Below, piece after piece: positions 36,790 through 49,109 of a DNA stretch of 64,000 nucleotides. Within the stretch, counting starts at the first letter, position 1. Each line of letters starts with the position of its first letter. The DNA is from Hirudo medicinalis (Eukaryota > Annelida > Clitellata > Hirudinida > Hirudinidae), in NCBI GenBank assembly GCA_011800805.1, contig MPNW01000778.1, positions 1 through 64,000 of the forward strand. The letters run 5' to 3'. The position numbers and the translations under genes were made by a program. Below the pieces are notes generated by a model, which did no database searches, was not told the origin of the DNA, and saw nothing but the letters and a program-made list of their open reading frames with translations.

Positions 36790-39700
36790 AAAAAGAATTT
36801 TTTCCCCCTTTAAAAATAGTTTTACGGTTTTTTTAATGATAAAGAAATAATTGAGGTAACTGTTATTAAAGATATTTTATAATAGTTGGTCAGACAGATT
36901 TGAGCAATTAAATGTGTCCTCGTCAGAAGCTATTTCTAGCGTCAGAGAGAATTTTGGAGAAGGAATGTCTGGTTTTTTATAAGCCATTTTTGTTTGCATT
37001 TAGTTCGCATAATTGAATTAGTTCAATATTTGAATTAACAGTTAAGAATTACTTACAAAATACAAAATAAATAAATAAAATACGAAATCTACAATAAACA
37101 TTAAAAAGAACATGATATAAATAATTTACAAGAAAAATAATAATAATGTTGAATATTCTTTAAAAATGTTACTGGACTCTTTAGAGGAGAGATTAAATGG
37201 AAATGATCTGCAGAAATCCAAGATCTCACTAAATCATAGATGTGATTTCAAAAGTTGAAACTTTTATGAGCAAAAAAGGATGGTTGTAATTTTGAAATTG
37301 CTATATAATTAATTTATTTTTTGGCACTGCTAATAATTTAAACTGTAATGATTTAAAATGCCTTTTTCAAATGAAGCCCTGTAACATTTTCCAAGTGTAT
37401 TTCCCAAAAGTTTACTTCACTAATAACTACCAACAATCATCGTCTAATTAACCGGTTCTCAACCTTTCTAGTGCCGCGACCCCTCGAGGTCCTTTGCCAT
37501 GCTGTGCCGACCCCCAATAAAATTGATTGGGTTGTACATCTTTCACTCGGGTAACTTCGTTTTCGTCGCAAGCATTGCATCTGACTTCTAAATATTAGAA
37601 AGTTTATATTTAAAACATTTTTAATTCTCTTGAAAAAATCTTTTTCCTGGTTATTTCATGCTTTCATTATAGATTCTTGCTGCTCTCCTTTTGCAAATTA
37701 TGCCTTTCCATCTCCATATAATTTATCGAGAGTCATTCCTCAAGCATTTTCAATTAGATTCCGTTTGAGGGATATTGGTGACTTTAATTTTTGGTGGCTG
37801 GAAAACTTTCTGTACAACAAGATATTTACAGACAAAGCGGTCACCAAATTTTTACATGGAAAATGGAGACAAATACCTTTCTGATGTTTCAGCGTAATTT
37901 GAAGAGTTTTGTCTTCTTTTTCAAGACTAAAAACTCGACTAATTTCCTCCTTTAAGTTGTGGAAATAGCGTTAGTATCCATGAATTCCAACCTGATTAAA
38001 ATAATTTGGTTCAAACCAGATCTGATGTCCAAGCATCATTTGTCCAATCCAAGAGAAATAAGGCACAAGTGTGTCATTTCATAATTTACATATTAATTCT
38101 AAATCTGGTTTAGATCACTTCAATATTTTAGGAGTTACACTAAAGTTATGGATTGTTTGTAGCCATTTTATACGCACTGTAGAAATATTTCCTATTTTTA
38201 TTTACAAATTTTAGATAAGTTTGAATAAAAACTATTGTAAATTGTCTTTGATAATTTATTTTAAAATTTGCAAAAAATAGAATTATTCATTTTATAAGTT
38301 CAGCAATGCTTTGAGTTGCTAAACACCACTGCAAAAGTGTAGGTGAAGTGGATGTGCAAGGATCCTTTCTTGCAAATTGAAAAATTCTTGGGGCAGGAGT
38401 TTGTGAGAACAAGCAGGAAATCATCCTCAGCAACAAGTCTGTTTTTGCATTTTGACTTGATAACCAATAAACTTGAAAAGCCTATTTTACACATGGCAAG
38501 GTATGTTGCTGGGAAGGGAAGAAGGCTCAACCCAATCTCAGTCAGAACAGGATGTTAATTCAAACACTTGATCCAAATTTTGTTACCGACATGGAAATAA
38601 AATCGTGTTTGATGCATCGCTGAGAATGAGTGTAATGAACTCCTGGTGTGTCTTTTCAGGACACCTTCAATTTTTACTGTGGATGTTAATCTATTCTGTC
38701 CTTTCCAGCACTAAATTATCCCTTAATAATCCAAGGCCAATTCTTTTGACAGTGCACAGGTGTATCGTTCTCTAAATGTACCAAGAATATTTTTTTTTAA
38801 ATTATTAAATTTTTGAGGCTTTTTTCATTGGCAGAATGTTTATGGCCTTCAGATTTTTAAGGCTTATTTTAAGCCTTAATTACGGTAAAAATGCACTTAT
38901 TGCCTTCTGAAAATTTTCTCAAACCATTAAGGCTGCAAATAATGGCCATATTACTTTTTGTTGTAAGTGTATCATTAAGATATAACGATGTCAGAATTCA
39001 ACGTGCTGAATTTAAAAGCATCATTTGAATAGGGTTTAATGCAGTTTGTTGGTTTTTCTCCATCAAAGTGGGAAATGATCTTCGTGGACCATTTGAAATT
39101 ATTTTTTGATTAATTGATTAAATAAATTGAATTATGAAGATATTTGTTCTGTAAAAATAGAGACAAGCACTCAACGTCATGAAATAAAACCAAAGTTAAT
39201 GTCAACAATAAAGATCAACAGAGTGTAAGAAACTGAATAATCAAAATTATTTAATGTTTTATATATTCTATCAATAAATCAAGAGGTCACAGAAACAAAT
39301 TTCTAGCCAAAATTTACTTGTTAATGAGCGGATTAAGTTAAGAATAAGGTGTAATTAACATAATTAATGCATTTAAAAAAAATACAGTGTGTCTGTTTGA
39401 TTCTAGTGATGCGGGCTGCATATAAGGAGGAAGGCAAGAGAGTGAAGGAACTTTAGTTAGAGTGTGATAGTGAGCGGGTGCTGTTAGTCAATGTGAGTTG
39501 AGAAGCAGACGTGCTTGTGATTTTGAGTTGTGATTTGTAGCGAGTTGGTTGTTCTTCAAAGTCTTGAAGATTAGATGCTTCATCAGCAGCTTTACTTAGA
39601 TGTTCCCTCCAAATTTTATGAAGTTCGAATATTTTGAAATTACCACATATGGTCTTCGTGTTGAATTGCATTTGCAGAAGCTTTTGATATTGTTACACCT

Positions 39701-40100
39701 ATGTTACAGTTTCCAACAGCTCAGACATGTTGCAGATTCATTTGGAGGTTTGATCCCAAGATCAAGTAGCTTTGTTAAAGAAATTTTACAATGTAATTTT
39801 CACTTCATTTTAATAATTTTTACCGTTTTAAAACAAACGGCATAATTTGAATTTCCGAGTAAAATGTATAAATTGGAATCAAATGAAGCTTTTATTTCCT
39901 CAAAAATTGAGGTCGTTTAAAGCAAAATTAAAATCTATAACTAAAGTGGATAATTAAGCTACATAAATCCTTCTTAACTAAACTAATAGCTTGATGTTCT
40001 AAAAAAATTTATTCAAAAGCTGTTATCTCGAAAGGAGAAGCCTTCTATATTTTGGCGAAGACGTGGTGGCGGCCATCACTAAACTTTGGCATGGAATGTA
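36790..40100. other. Intergenic stretch, mostly unassigned
   Basis: AT-rich DNA with a few chance frames under 90 codons. It contains the hAT end at 37452. From about 39640 rightward it holds the 3' flank of gene A, which is visibly similar to the 3' flank of gene B (about 45160-45560). That shows the duplicated unit extended beyond the coding exons. Confidence 0.45.
37452..37570 (+). mobile_element. hAT transposon end, Charlie/SPIN-like
   Basis: The stretch starts GGTTCTCAACCTTTCTAGTG and continues CCGCGACCCCT, then TGTGCCGACCCCCAATAAAA. This matches the terminal inverted repeat consensus CAGNGGTTCTCAACC and the subterminal GCCGCGACCC...GTGACCCCCAACCATAAAA pattern that I know from hAT elements of the SPIN/OposCharlie type. 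The CAG at the very end is altered (AACC here). No transposase frame and no matching opposite end were found nearby, so this looks like a truncated non-autonomous copy. Confidence 0.55.
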
Positions 40101-40107
40101 GGAACAT

Positions 40108-42739
40108 TCAAACCCGATATGGTGGCCAGTTTCTTGTACTGAAATGTAATTAATGTAAAATAAGTGTGTAACATTCAAATAACTTAAAAGAATGAAACAA
40201 ACTCTATAGGATAGAAGGCGCATAGCAAAATCATGTCTCCATAGCAGTCTGGATCGACACTGCAGCCGAATTTTGTTGGAGCCCCTCTGTTGAACTGTAA
40301 TTGTGCAATAGCATCGTTATGTACGATGCGATAACTAATAGAATAATTAAGCATTAAATTTAAATTTATGTGAATAAAAAGTAAAAATTCTTTCCACAGA
40401 CACAGGATTGTTTCAACTTATGTAGCGCCTTATAAACTTCAGCCCGACTATTTATAAGGACGCTAGTGGTAACGCAAGCTAGGATTCTAACAACACACAA
40501 TGAATGATGCACCTCTGAAGGTTATGTGAGATGGGACTGTGATCTATTTGAACTCTCATGTGAAGACAGAAAGAGGGCACTTGGCACGGAATTCAGTGTT
40601 CCATAGTTCAGAGGTGTAGACAAAAGAAATTGGGGTTGTGATTTTTGAAGAATCAATAGCTGTTAGTAATGCGAGTTGTGTTTTTTGAAGAATCAATAGC
40701 TGTAAGTAATGGGAGTTGTGATTTTTGAAACGCCGGTGGATATAAAAAGCAATAATTAGAAGAAATAAATACTTAATTAACCAGGACAAGTACTGATTGC
40801 TTGAGACTAAGTACGAACATCCTAACGAAGCAGCAGTTGAATGTTGCCTAGCTACACATTAATAAACGGCAAAGTCTCAATTTTTATATATATCAATTTT
40901 TTTTATTGAAATAAAGAATTTAATAAAATTTATTAAATTATAACTTCAATAGTTTTACCCATTAAAATATTACTTTAATAATGATTTAAATAAAAATTTT
41001 TACATTTGAATAAATGAATAAACAAATGGAAGAATAAAGAATGAATGAGATTACTTGGAAGTTCTTCCATCTTCCAGCAAAACCTTTCATGGCTTCACGC
41101 ATTTTACCATCATGGTAGGGGACTCCTTTTCCTAATTCCAATATCACTCCAAAATTATCTTGCTTTGATCTTTCCACCCAACCGTTTCCAACCTCGTAAT
41201 GAGGTGATTGTGCGTGTGGAAAAGGACATTTCCAGTAAGAAGCCGATCTAAGGTCCAGGGAGTACTCGTTGTCGTATTGCTTAATACATGTAGTAATTGT
41301 AAAGCGATCATTTAGACTAGTAACTAAGAAATTCTAGAGCTAGATCTTGATCTCAATTTAATAATTAATTAAAAAATACATTTTTTTTGTTTTTACAAAC
41401 GTTTAAGTTAACAAATATTAAGTCTAACTATGTTTGGATGGAGAGGTTTCAGTTGATTCAAAAGATCCTGAAACATGTCAGGGGTTAATGCATAGGGCTT
41501 CGGTCCGAGTGCAGGAACAGGAGCTGAAATAAATATTTTTGCAAATTTTTAGAGGCGCTGAAATATTGAATTGAAAAGTTTGTTTCATTTTCACCATTTA
41601 AAAATTTGTGACAAATTGAATACTAACTATAAGGGACGGGAGGCCGAAGTGTTTGAATAGTTGGACTAAAATTAGTTACGATAAAAATATTAGTTAATAT
41701 AAAAAATTAATAATAAATAATAAATATTATTTAATATTAAAATTATTAATTAATAAATAAAAATAATTAATTAATTATTAATAACATTACAATAATCAAT
41801 TTNATAAAAATTAAAATTGCAATGCTCACAATTAACTTAAAAGTTTTTCGATAGGATAAATATTTAAACTAATTATATTTATATTTAAAATTATCATCAT
41901 TTTATTGAAAGATAATCTCTAATTATTACAAAAACTTATACATTAAAAAAGTTTTCTATTAATTAATTTATCTTAAAATATATAGTTACTTATCGAAGGC
42001 ACAGCTTAGGACGATTTTCTGATTTGGACAGCTTGCATTGTAAGCGCAGCCGAATACTGTTGAATTTCTTATCTTCAAATGATATTTCAGAGTTGAGGTG
42101 CTCGTATTTTGTTGATAATGCATGAATGAATAAAACAGTGTTTGATGAATTTTACCTTTTCAAGGAAATCTGTGTTGTCTACCCAGGTCTCGACAATGTT
42201 TTCCATGCTGTAAGTCGATTCTTGACCACTGATCATAATACCGACGTTGTCAGTTCTAGTTTTCCCCTGTTCAATATTCATTGCCAGTACGGTTTTGTGA
42301 TAGAAGCAATCTGGATAATAGGTCGCCTCTATGTCCATTTGGGTATCATGGTTCTTGAAATGAGCATAATGCATTAATGAATGATTGATTGGATGAAATT
42401 TAAACAATCTTAAATAAATCAAGAAAAATAGGTGTCTTAGTAAATATTTATTTGACATTAACTATTAGTTAAGCTCAATTCAATAAAAAAGTAATTATTT
42501 CAAATGAATAAATCTTCAAAATAAGGCATAATCTTTTATATAATACTTATTGTCAAACACTTGACTATTTCAACCGACAAATTAATGTTCAAATAGCGTA
42601 CTATGAAACGGTTTTTAGATTGCAAAATTTCTCTAATGTTCGATGTTGTTCTCGCTCCTACAACATTTCCTATAGGTTGACCGGAGGCTAACAAAGGAAG
42701 TGCGAGCAATAACGCTAAAACGAGATAACTGTTTGCCAT
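40108..42739 (-). pseudogene. CAP-like cluster gene A: two modules, frameshifted, fused 3' exon
   Basis: Exons (minus strand): 42602-42739 signal peptide (MANSYLVLALLLALPLLASG), 42156-42353, 41990-42072, 41628-41665 Pro-rich linker, 41429-41522, 41055-41279, 40203-40294, and 40108-40138. Module 1 ends FGCAYNASC...LSCAF; module 2 ends KFGCSVDPDC...LLCAFYP. In exon 5, near 41455, one base is missing compared with genes B and D (a shorter A run), which brings a TGA into frame. At 40138 the start of the second linker exon (RNWP) is joined directly to sequence matching the final module-3 exon (CSYIPC), so module 3's main exon has been deleted and a stop follows. Either the gene is decaying or the one-base loss is a read error; the deletion is separate evidence of decay. 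Family reasoning is under gene B. Confidence 0.55.
40634..40731. repeat. Tandem duplication, about 45-bp unit
   Basis: TTTTTGAAGAATCAATAGCT recurs with flanking AGTAATG(C/G)GAGTTGTG, making a little over two copies just beyond the 3' end of gene A's last similarity to gene B. A minor feature. Confidence 0.7.
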
Positions 42740-42771
42740 TTTCTGAGACGAGAGCGAATTGGTCCGAGCTC

Positions 42772-42782
42772 CCTTTAAATAC
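42772..42782 (-). promoter_or_regulatory. TATA-like box of gene A
   Basis: Minus-strand GTATTTAAAGG, followed by GAGCTCGGACCAATTCG, then the ATG about 35 bp on. The same block occurs upstream of genes B and C, and a weaker form upstream of D, at similar distances, which supports a real core promoter. Confidence 0.6.
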
Positions 42783-42789
42783 TTGAAGT

Positions 42790-45550
42790 AACCGAGTCAT
42801 CTTAATAGCTTTTAATGCCACTTCATTCAGTGGTAATGGTCTAATGATCGTGAGTGTATTTTCTGGATGTTTAAAAACTTCAACTTTCGGAAAATCCTAC
42901 TCACCCCTGTTGAGGAAATGTCTTCCTCAGACATGAATTCACAACATTGTTAAATGTACGATTTGGTTAAGTGCCCTCATTACGAACAATTATTTCGTTC
43001 CCACGTTCACGCTACTATTTAGTCGATTGAGAAATTTATGTAATTTGATGTATCAACTATGTGATCAATAATAATAATAATGATAATAATAATAATAATA
43101 ATAATAATAGTTTATATGGCGCCGTAAGCATAACGTCAGAGGCGCCTTGGTTCTTGGTTTAATGCTATCCTGAATAGATGAATAAAACATGTCTACGTTG
43201 AATTTTAAGATGATTTGTTATTTTTTCATTTATTCTATTTTTTTCACTTCAGGGAGTGTAAATGATTTACTACACGATTTTGATTACGATGACATCTTAA
43301 CCTTCTCAAAGAAATTTCGTATTTTTAAAGCACACATTTTTAGATTTTTGTTAAAAATTAATTTGAAAATTTAATTTAAGAACAAGAATTGATAAATTGT
43401 CTACATTTAGTTAAATAAGAAAAGAACATTGCATTTTGAAAATTCCTAAAGACGTTTATCTTCATTGCTTAACCACACGAAATTAATTGCTAGAATAAAG
43501 GTCGTGAAAAAACAAGAGTCTGAGTTATAAATAGCATCTTACATCTTGCATGTCTGTGTTCCTGGCCATTCAAATACAGACTTTTACCATCACAAAGATG
43601 AAAGAAAAGCAATTGCTTTTCATTTTTTAAGAACGACAACGAATTTTTATGACTACGTAATAATACTAATGTGAACACACTCTGCATTTACGTCAATCGC
43701 TTTCATCTCATTCTCAGCCTTTTCTCGTTCAAGGATTTAATTGTTATAAATGTTCTCTTCTCGACGATTGAAGTATTTAAGAATCCAGTTTTTAGTTTTA
43801 GAAAAAAAAAGTCACCTATTTGAGATAATTTGCCTCTTAAAATATCAACGGAACTTCCAAATTATGTGACTTTAACAATAATTGTAAATTAAAGTGGATT
43901 TATTACATATACATAACATATTTATATTTATATATTTATAGTAATAAATAATACACTTGTTAAGCTAATAAATACTTGTCTCCAATTATTAATTACACAA
44001 TTAAGTAAATAAATTAAAGATAATTATTTGTATTACGTTCAACAAAAGTTCTAGATTTTTAGATTTCCAACTTAAATTTCACTTAATAATTTCTGTCAAT
44101 TTATAGTGAGGCTACTTTTCGATATTTTTTAAACAATTGTTCAATTTGTTTAACTTTTAATTATCATATTGAAAGAAGAATAGTTTTTCATTGGAATGAA
44201 AATGTGAGAAATAAATCTCACGAGACAATTTCTTTCATTTAATTAATTATTACATAATAATAATTTTGGAGTTGAGGTCAGTTATGGATCTACAAAAGAA
44301 GAATAGAAAAATAAATAAAAAATGGAAAATAAAAAATTCTTTTTTTTTGTCCATCATCTAAATTATTCGCGATTTATTTTAAATTTTGTCTTATTATTAT
44401 TATTGCACAATTTCGAATTCCAAATTCCAAATAAAATCTTGAAAAAGCACTGAAATGTTTCGTTGTACTGATATTCTCTAATATATTCTCCTCTCTAACC
44501 AAATCAATAATCTCTTACTCGGGAACTTATGAAATGTTCTTCTGAGTAGTCTGTCTGACTAGTGATTCAATTATGCTTTCAATAAACCCCAGCATCCTCG
44601 TCTGTGAAATGCACATCCTTCTTCTTCTCTAATCTTTGTCATTATAACAAATTGCCAGTAATAACAACAGTAATCTTAATAGTAAAATTATTGTCAATAT
44701 TGAAACATTAAATTCAATATTATTTTGAAAAAATCACTACAGTGCCAAAATCACGGTCTAAAAAAATTAAACCCACGATGTTAAATATGGAAATGGTATT
44801 TGTTTGGAGACGCGTAAGAATTGTATTGTATTGTATTGTCTCTACCTTATTGAACTGAAATGCAATGCATTTAAAATATTTTCCCAAAATCCATGTAATT
44901 TCAAATGTGAATGAATGAAACAAGATCATGTTTCCATATGCAAGCAACATTCGAAAGCGAGATTTTTTTATCTTAAGCATTAAAAATGTTCTTATTTAGC
45001 AAGTGTATTTATATTCGTATTTAACTAATATTTTGAGTGCCTCGTGCTTCCAAATCTGATGTGCAGACACCGCAATTACTGCCGCATGGAGGAAAGCATC
45101 CCTTCGAGCCATGTGTTCCATGGTTTTACTATTAAAATTAATTATTGCCTGAAATCGTCTTTGTTTTGAAATGCAGTTGCTGAAGCTATTAACTATCGTT
45201 ACACATATTTTACAGTGTTCAACAGCTGAGACAGGTTTATTTGGAGTTTGGAGGTTAAATAGTTATAATTACAATTAAAACACATTTAAAATAATTTGCA
45301 CACAATAATTTTAATTATTTTCAACTTTTTAAAATAGACTAGATATTTTGATTTTCAGGTAAAATATTGTCGGTAGAATTCTGTTGATCGAAGCTTTTAT
45401 ATCCTCCGAAAATGGAGGTCGTTACAAAGCAAAGGAAGTCGTGATTAAGTCTGCAACTAAGCTGAAAAGTTCAGCTGCATAAATTCATCTTAACTAAATT
45501 AAAATTTAGTGTTTCATAAAATTTAATCAAAAGTTCTTTCCTTGAGGAAG
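42790..45550. other. Spacer between genes A and B
   Basis: The right flank of gene A (about 42840-43020) is similar to the right flank of gene B (49200-49370), including the motif AGAACAATTATTT(C)ATTCCCA-type. The left half (about 44270-44740) is similar to 49440-49800. No exon is visible. A (AAT)n run at about 43068-43105 adjoins a SINE-family-1 fragment. Confidence 0.5.
43107..43165 (-). repeat. SINE-like repeat family 1, fragment F, with (ATT)n tail
   Basis: On the minus strand: GGCGCCTCTGACGTTATGC, then GCGCCATATAAAC, running into (ATT)n at 43068-43105. It is the same 3' end as copies B and C, again followed by an ATT array. Confidence 0.6.
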
Positions 45551-45554
45551 CCTT

Positions 45555-48500
45555 CTACATTTCGGCAAAGACGCAGTTGGACACCACCACGTTTTGACAT
45601 CTTGGAATGTAGCAGCATCCGAATTGGTATGGGAAGATAAACTTGCGCTAAAATGTTTAAATTATTTACAGCTTTAAATTCTTAACAAATCAACTGAAAA
45701 CATTTAATAGAATGAATTTACATGACACACATCAGCAATTATTTTGGACAAACCACGAGGTTTGCTACAGTTCACAAATTTACAGTGTTATTTGTTTCGA
45801 TGAATTAATTCAATATTAAACAAAAAATTAAGGAGTAAAACTTTACATAGCATTAATTCTCACATTTTGCATTCCATTTAAAATGCTGAAAATATCATGA
45901 TCGATTTGCGTAGGCCATGTTGCACCAGTGAGAATATCAACAAATTTTCCAAGCCTTCCAGAATATGTTTTGTTATATCCTTGATAATGCATTGATCCCT
46001 CACATTTCGTCACACGTAGGCATTCATCTTCTAATCTATTGTTTACAATCTTGGAAAAGAAAGAATCCACATGAAACGCGAATCAATTTTATTTTTATTT
46101 TTGTATTATCAGTCATTTAATATAATTATTGCATATCTGTACTAGGGTTGATTTATAATAAGGTTAAATAATAATTCCAGGTAAAACCAACTCTCCATTT
46201 TTGCAAAATTGGTGAAGTTACTCTTTTGTAAATGAAGCAATGTTGACAATTTCTAATGCTAACCAAGTGCCTCTAAAACTCACCAAGCCAAAAAGCCCTC
46301 CGGCATGAATGTTCATTCTCTCCGTGTATTTTATTGCTGGACCTAAAATAATAATAATAACAAAAACAATAATAATAATAATAAGTAAAATAATGGCTGA
46401 TATTTTATTTAAAATTCAGAATTTAAAATTGAACTGTACAAATCGTAGAACCGCAAAATCGGTAAATTCTAAAATCGTTAAGGTCTAAAAATTTAAGTCT
46501 TATTTTCTTTTTTAAATTCCTAAAAGCAATAACCTAATGTTGGAGATGGTGTGGTAGTCGGATGTGGAATGTTTGGATTTTGGGACCATCTACTCGAACT
46601 GAAATTTAATGCATTAAAAATATTTTTTAATTCATGAAATTTGAAATATTTACAAACGAAACAAACTCTATAGGATAGAAGGCACATAACAATATCATAT
46701 CTCCTTGGCAATCGGGATCAACACTACAGCCGAATTTGATCTGGACCGCTCTGTTAAACTGTAATTGCGCAATAACGGCGTTATGTACCTACGATGTGAT
46801 AACTGATAAAACTTTTACAACTCAGAGACACATAAAAGTCAACGGAGTAATTACAAATAAAAGTTATTTCTCATTTCTGAAGGAGTGGTTCAACGTATAA
46901 AGCTCCAGATACGCTTTAGACCAACCATTTACATATCTTTCCTAAACAGACCTAGGAACCTAACCATGTGAATCACAAGGGCAATTGCTGGAACCCTCTT
47001 ACGAAAAGAGGCAGAGTTTGTAAGGCATCAAACTCCTTTCTAACTAGCTCAGAGGTCGGGGCAAATATTATTATGACTATCGCTTTTAACCAGGTAACAA
47101 TTAACTTTGATTAATTAAGCTTCTCAGTTTAAATTCTGTTCGTCTGTCCCAGTGTGTGGTTATGATTAAATTTTAAGGTGAAAAAAGGATGTTTGTATTT
47201 GAGCCAGGAAATTACTGTAGCCTGTAATATTATTATTATATGAGTATCACAAATATTGAAAAGTTCTGTTTTTTACTTTTTCAGTGAGAATCTCAAGTAT
47301 ATTAATTAAAAATTATACTTTTAAAACAATTTATTAGGTTACTTGTAAGTTACTCCATTTTCTTGCAAAATTTTTCATAGCGTCACGCATTTTAGAATCG
47401 TGATAGGGGACTCCTCTACCCAATTCCATTATTACTCCAAAATCATCATTTTTTGTCAACTCCACCCTTCCGTTTCCAACGACGTAAAGAGTGTCTGAGT
47501 ATTGGTTTGGAAAAGGACACTGCCAGTGAGATGCCGAACCATGGTCCATGAAAAATTCGTTATCGTAATACTGCAAAAATACGTACGTGCCCAATTATTC
47601 GTCTGCTTAATGGCATCTACAACTTGTGTTTAAAATAATGTTTTCACGCTCACATTAATGCTTAAAAAGTATCTGTTTATTATTTTTGAGTGTTTATGAG
47701 TAAGCAGATAATAAATCTAACTATGTTGGGATGGGTAGGTTTCAGTTGATCCAAAATATCCTGAAACATTTCATGTGTCAACGAGTATGGCTTGGGTCTG
47801 CTGAATGCAACTGGAGCTAAAATAATGATCAAAAAATTATATAACGATGATTTATTCCATTATTAGGTAATTATATAATTGTAATCAAATTATCAATGAC
47901 TATGTACCTGTATTGTAACGTGTAGTTGCTGCAGGAGAGGATGGATTTGGAGGTGGACTGCAATTTGGATATACAGCGGATATTTTGTTAAGTCAAACAA
48001 ATAAAAGTGCCACTGATTAAATTTTATTTTCTGAGAGCTGTTCTTATGAGAAAGCAATTAATCCGAATTTAAATATTTAAATTCATGCAATAGATTTAAG
48101 TCATTTTTGATAATTGTTAAAATAATAAAATTTATCCGATCATTTGCTTGAAAAAATTATTATTCATTAGAATACAAATACAAAAATATTGTTATTATTT
48201 TAAAGCTACTAATATTTGTTGACAATTCATTTACTTATCGAAGACACAGCTCAAAATGTCCTTCGATTCACAATTTTGGTTGACGGCGCATCCATACACA
48301 GTCGAATCTTTGATCTTTAAATTATATTTTTGTCCAATTATAAAATATTAACGTATTTTAAATAATAATTATTTTAAACCAAACCAATCATGCACACAAT
48401 TTCTGGAATTTACACAATAAAACTAATCTTGAAAGAATGGAATAACCTCACTAAGAAAATTTGTGTTCTCTGTCCACATTTTGGCAATACTTTCAAAGCT

Positions 48501-49050
48501 ATCCAATTTATATTTTTTACTGATCATAATACCAACATCATCCGGTCTAGTTTTAGCATTTTCAGTTTTCATTGCCAGTGTTGTAGTGTTAAAGATGCAA
48601 GCAGGATAATAAGTTGCTTCTGTGTCCATGACTGGATAGTGTCTCTTAAAAAGAATGTGTTTAGAACGAACATTTGAACGAATGAAGTTTAAACGAAGTA
48701 TTAATTTTTAACTTAAAATAACAATTATCCTAGCAAACTTTGACTTTAACATTTTGATAGTAATTATAATTACTGGTTGAACATTCTAAAACTTAATATC
48801 TCTGTTTTCATAATGTTGATTAAGATTTTCCTTTTCCCTTCTTTGATTTTTCCAACTGAAACATTAATAAAACATTAAACAATAGACAACTATTAATTCT
48901 CACCAAGTTTCTGTTTGCTGAACGCAAAATGCGATCAATATCTTCTAGACCCCTTGGGTTTCCTTGATGCAACTCAATGCCATGCCGATTTGCAATGGCA
49001 AATAAAGGAATTAAAAGTAATAACGCTAACATCAGATAACTATTTGCCAT
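45555..49050 (-). CDS. Gene B: secreted protein with three degenerate CAP-like modules, complete (11 exons)
   Basis: Exons: 48904-49050, 48447-48644, 48235-48314, 47908-47957, 47722-47816, 47343-47570, 46667-46758, 46534-46598, 46284-46342, 45864-46049, 45555-45647; phases fit and give 430 residues. A signal peptide (MANSYLMLALLLLIPLFAIA) is followed by three modules joined by two Pro/Thr-rich linker exons. Each module ends with a small exon reading YGCAVNQNC...LSCVF, FGCSVDPDC...LLCAFYP or FGCCYIPRC...NCVF. This recalls the C-terminal GC-x-x-x-x-C...VCxY strand of CAP domains. Upstream stretches also fit: the signal-peptide exon's ILRSANRNL for HN-x-x-R, YPAC for the first Cys, VGIMI for GENI and IAKMW for AVxxW. 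The CAP histidines and the GEN motif are absent. The start at 49050 is chosen over 49065 because the TATA-like box lies at 49082. Family assignment is inference by eye; function unknown. Confidence 0.6.
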
Positions 49051-49081
49051 TTCCTGAGATGACAACGAATTGGATTAAGCT

Positions 49082-49092
49082 CTCTTTAAATA
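49082..49092 (-). promoter_or_regulatory. TATA-like box of gene B
   Basis: Minus-strand GTATTTAAAGA, then GAGCTTAATCCAATTCG. Initiation about 25-30 bp on would fall just before the ATG at 49050 and after the upstream in-frame ATG at 49065. Confidence 0.6.
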
Positions 49093-49109
49093 CTTTCGAT
49101 ATTTGGTAG

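Noticed and set aside
37630..37884. 84-codon plus-strand frame near the hAT end
   Set aside because: It does not resemble hAT transposase and has no other support.
40023..40223. 66-codon frame at the gene A 3' end
   Set aside because: It reads the module-2 end exon and adjacent intron in the wrong frame; the homologous frame is KFGCSVDPDC.
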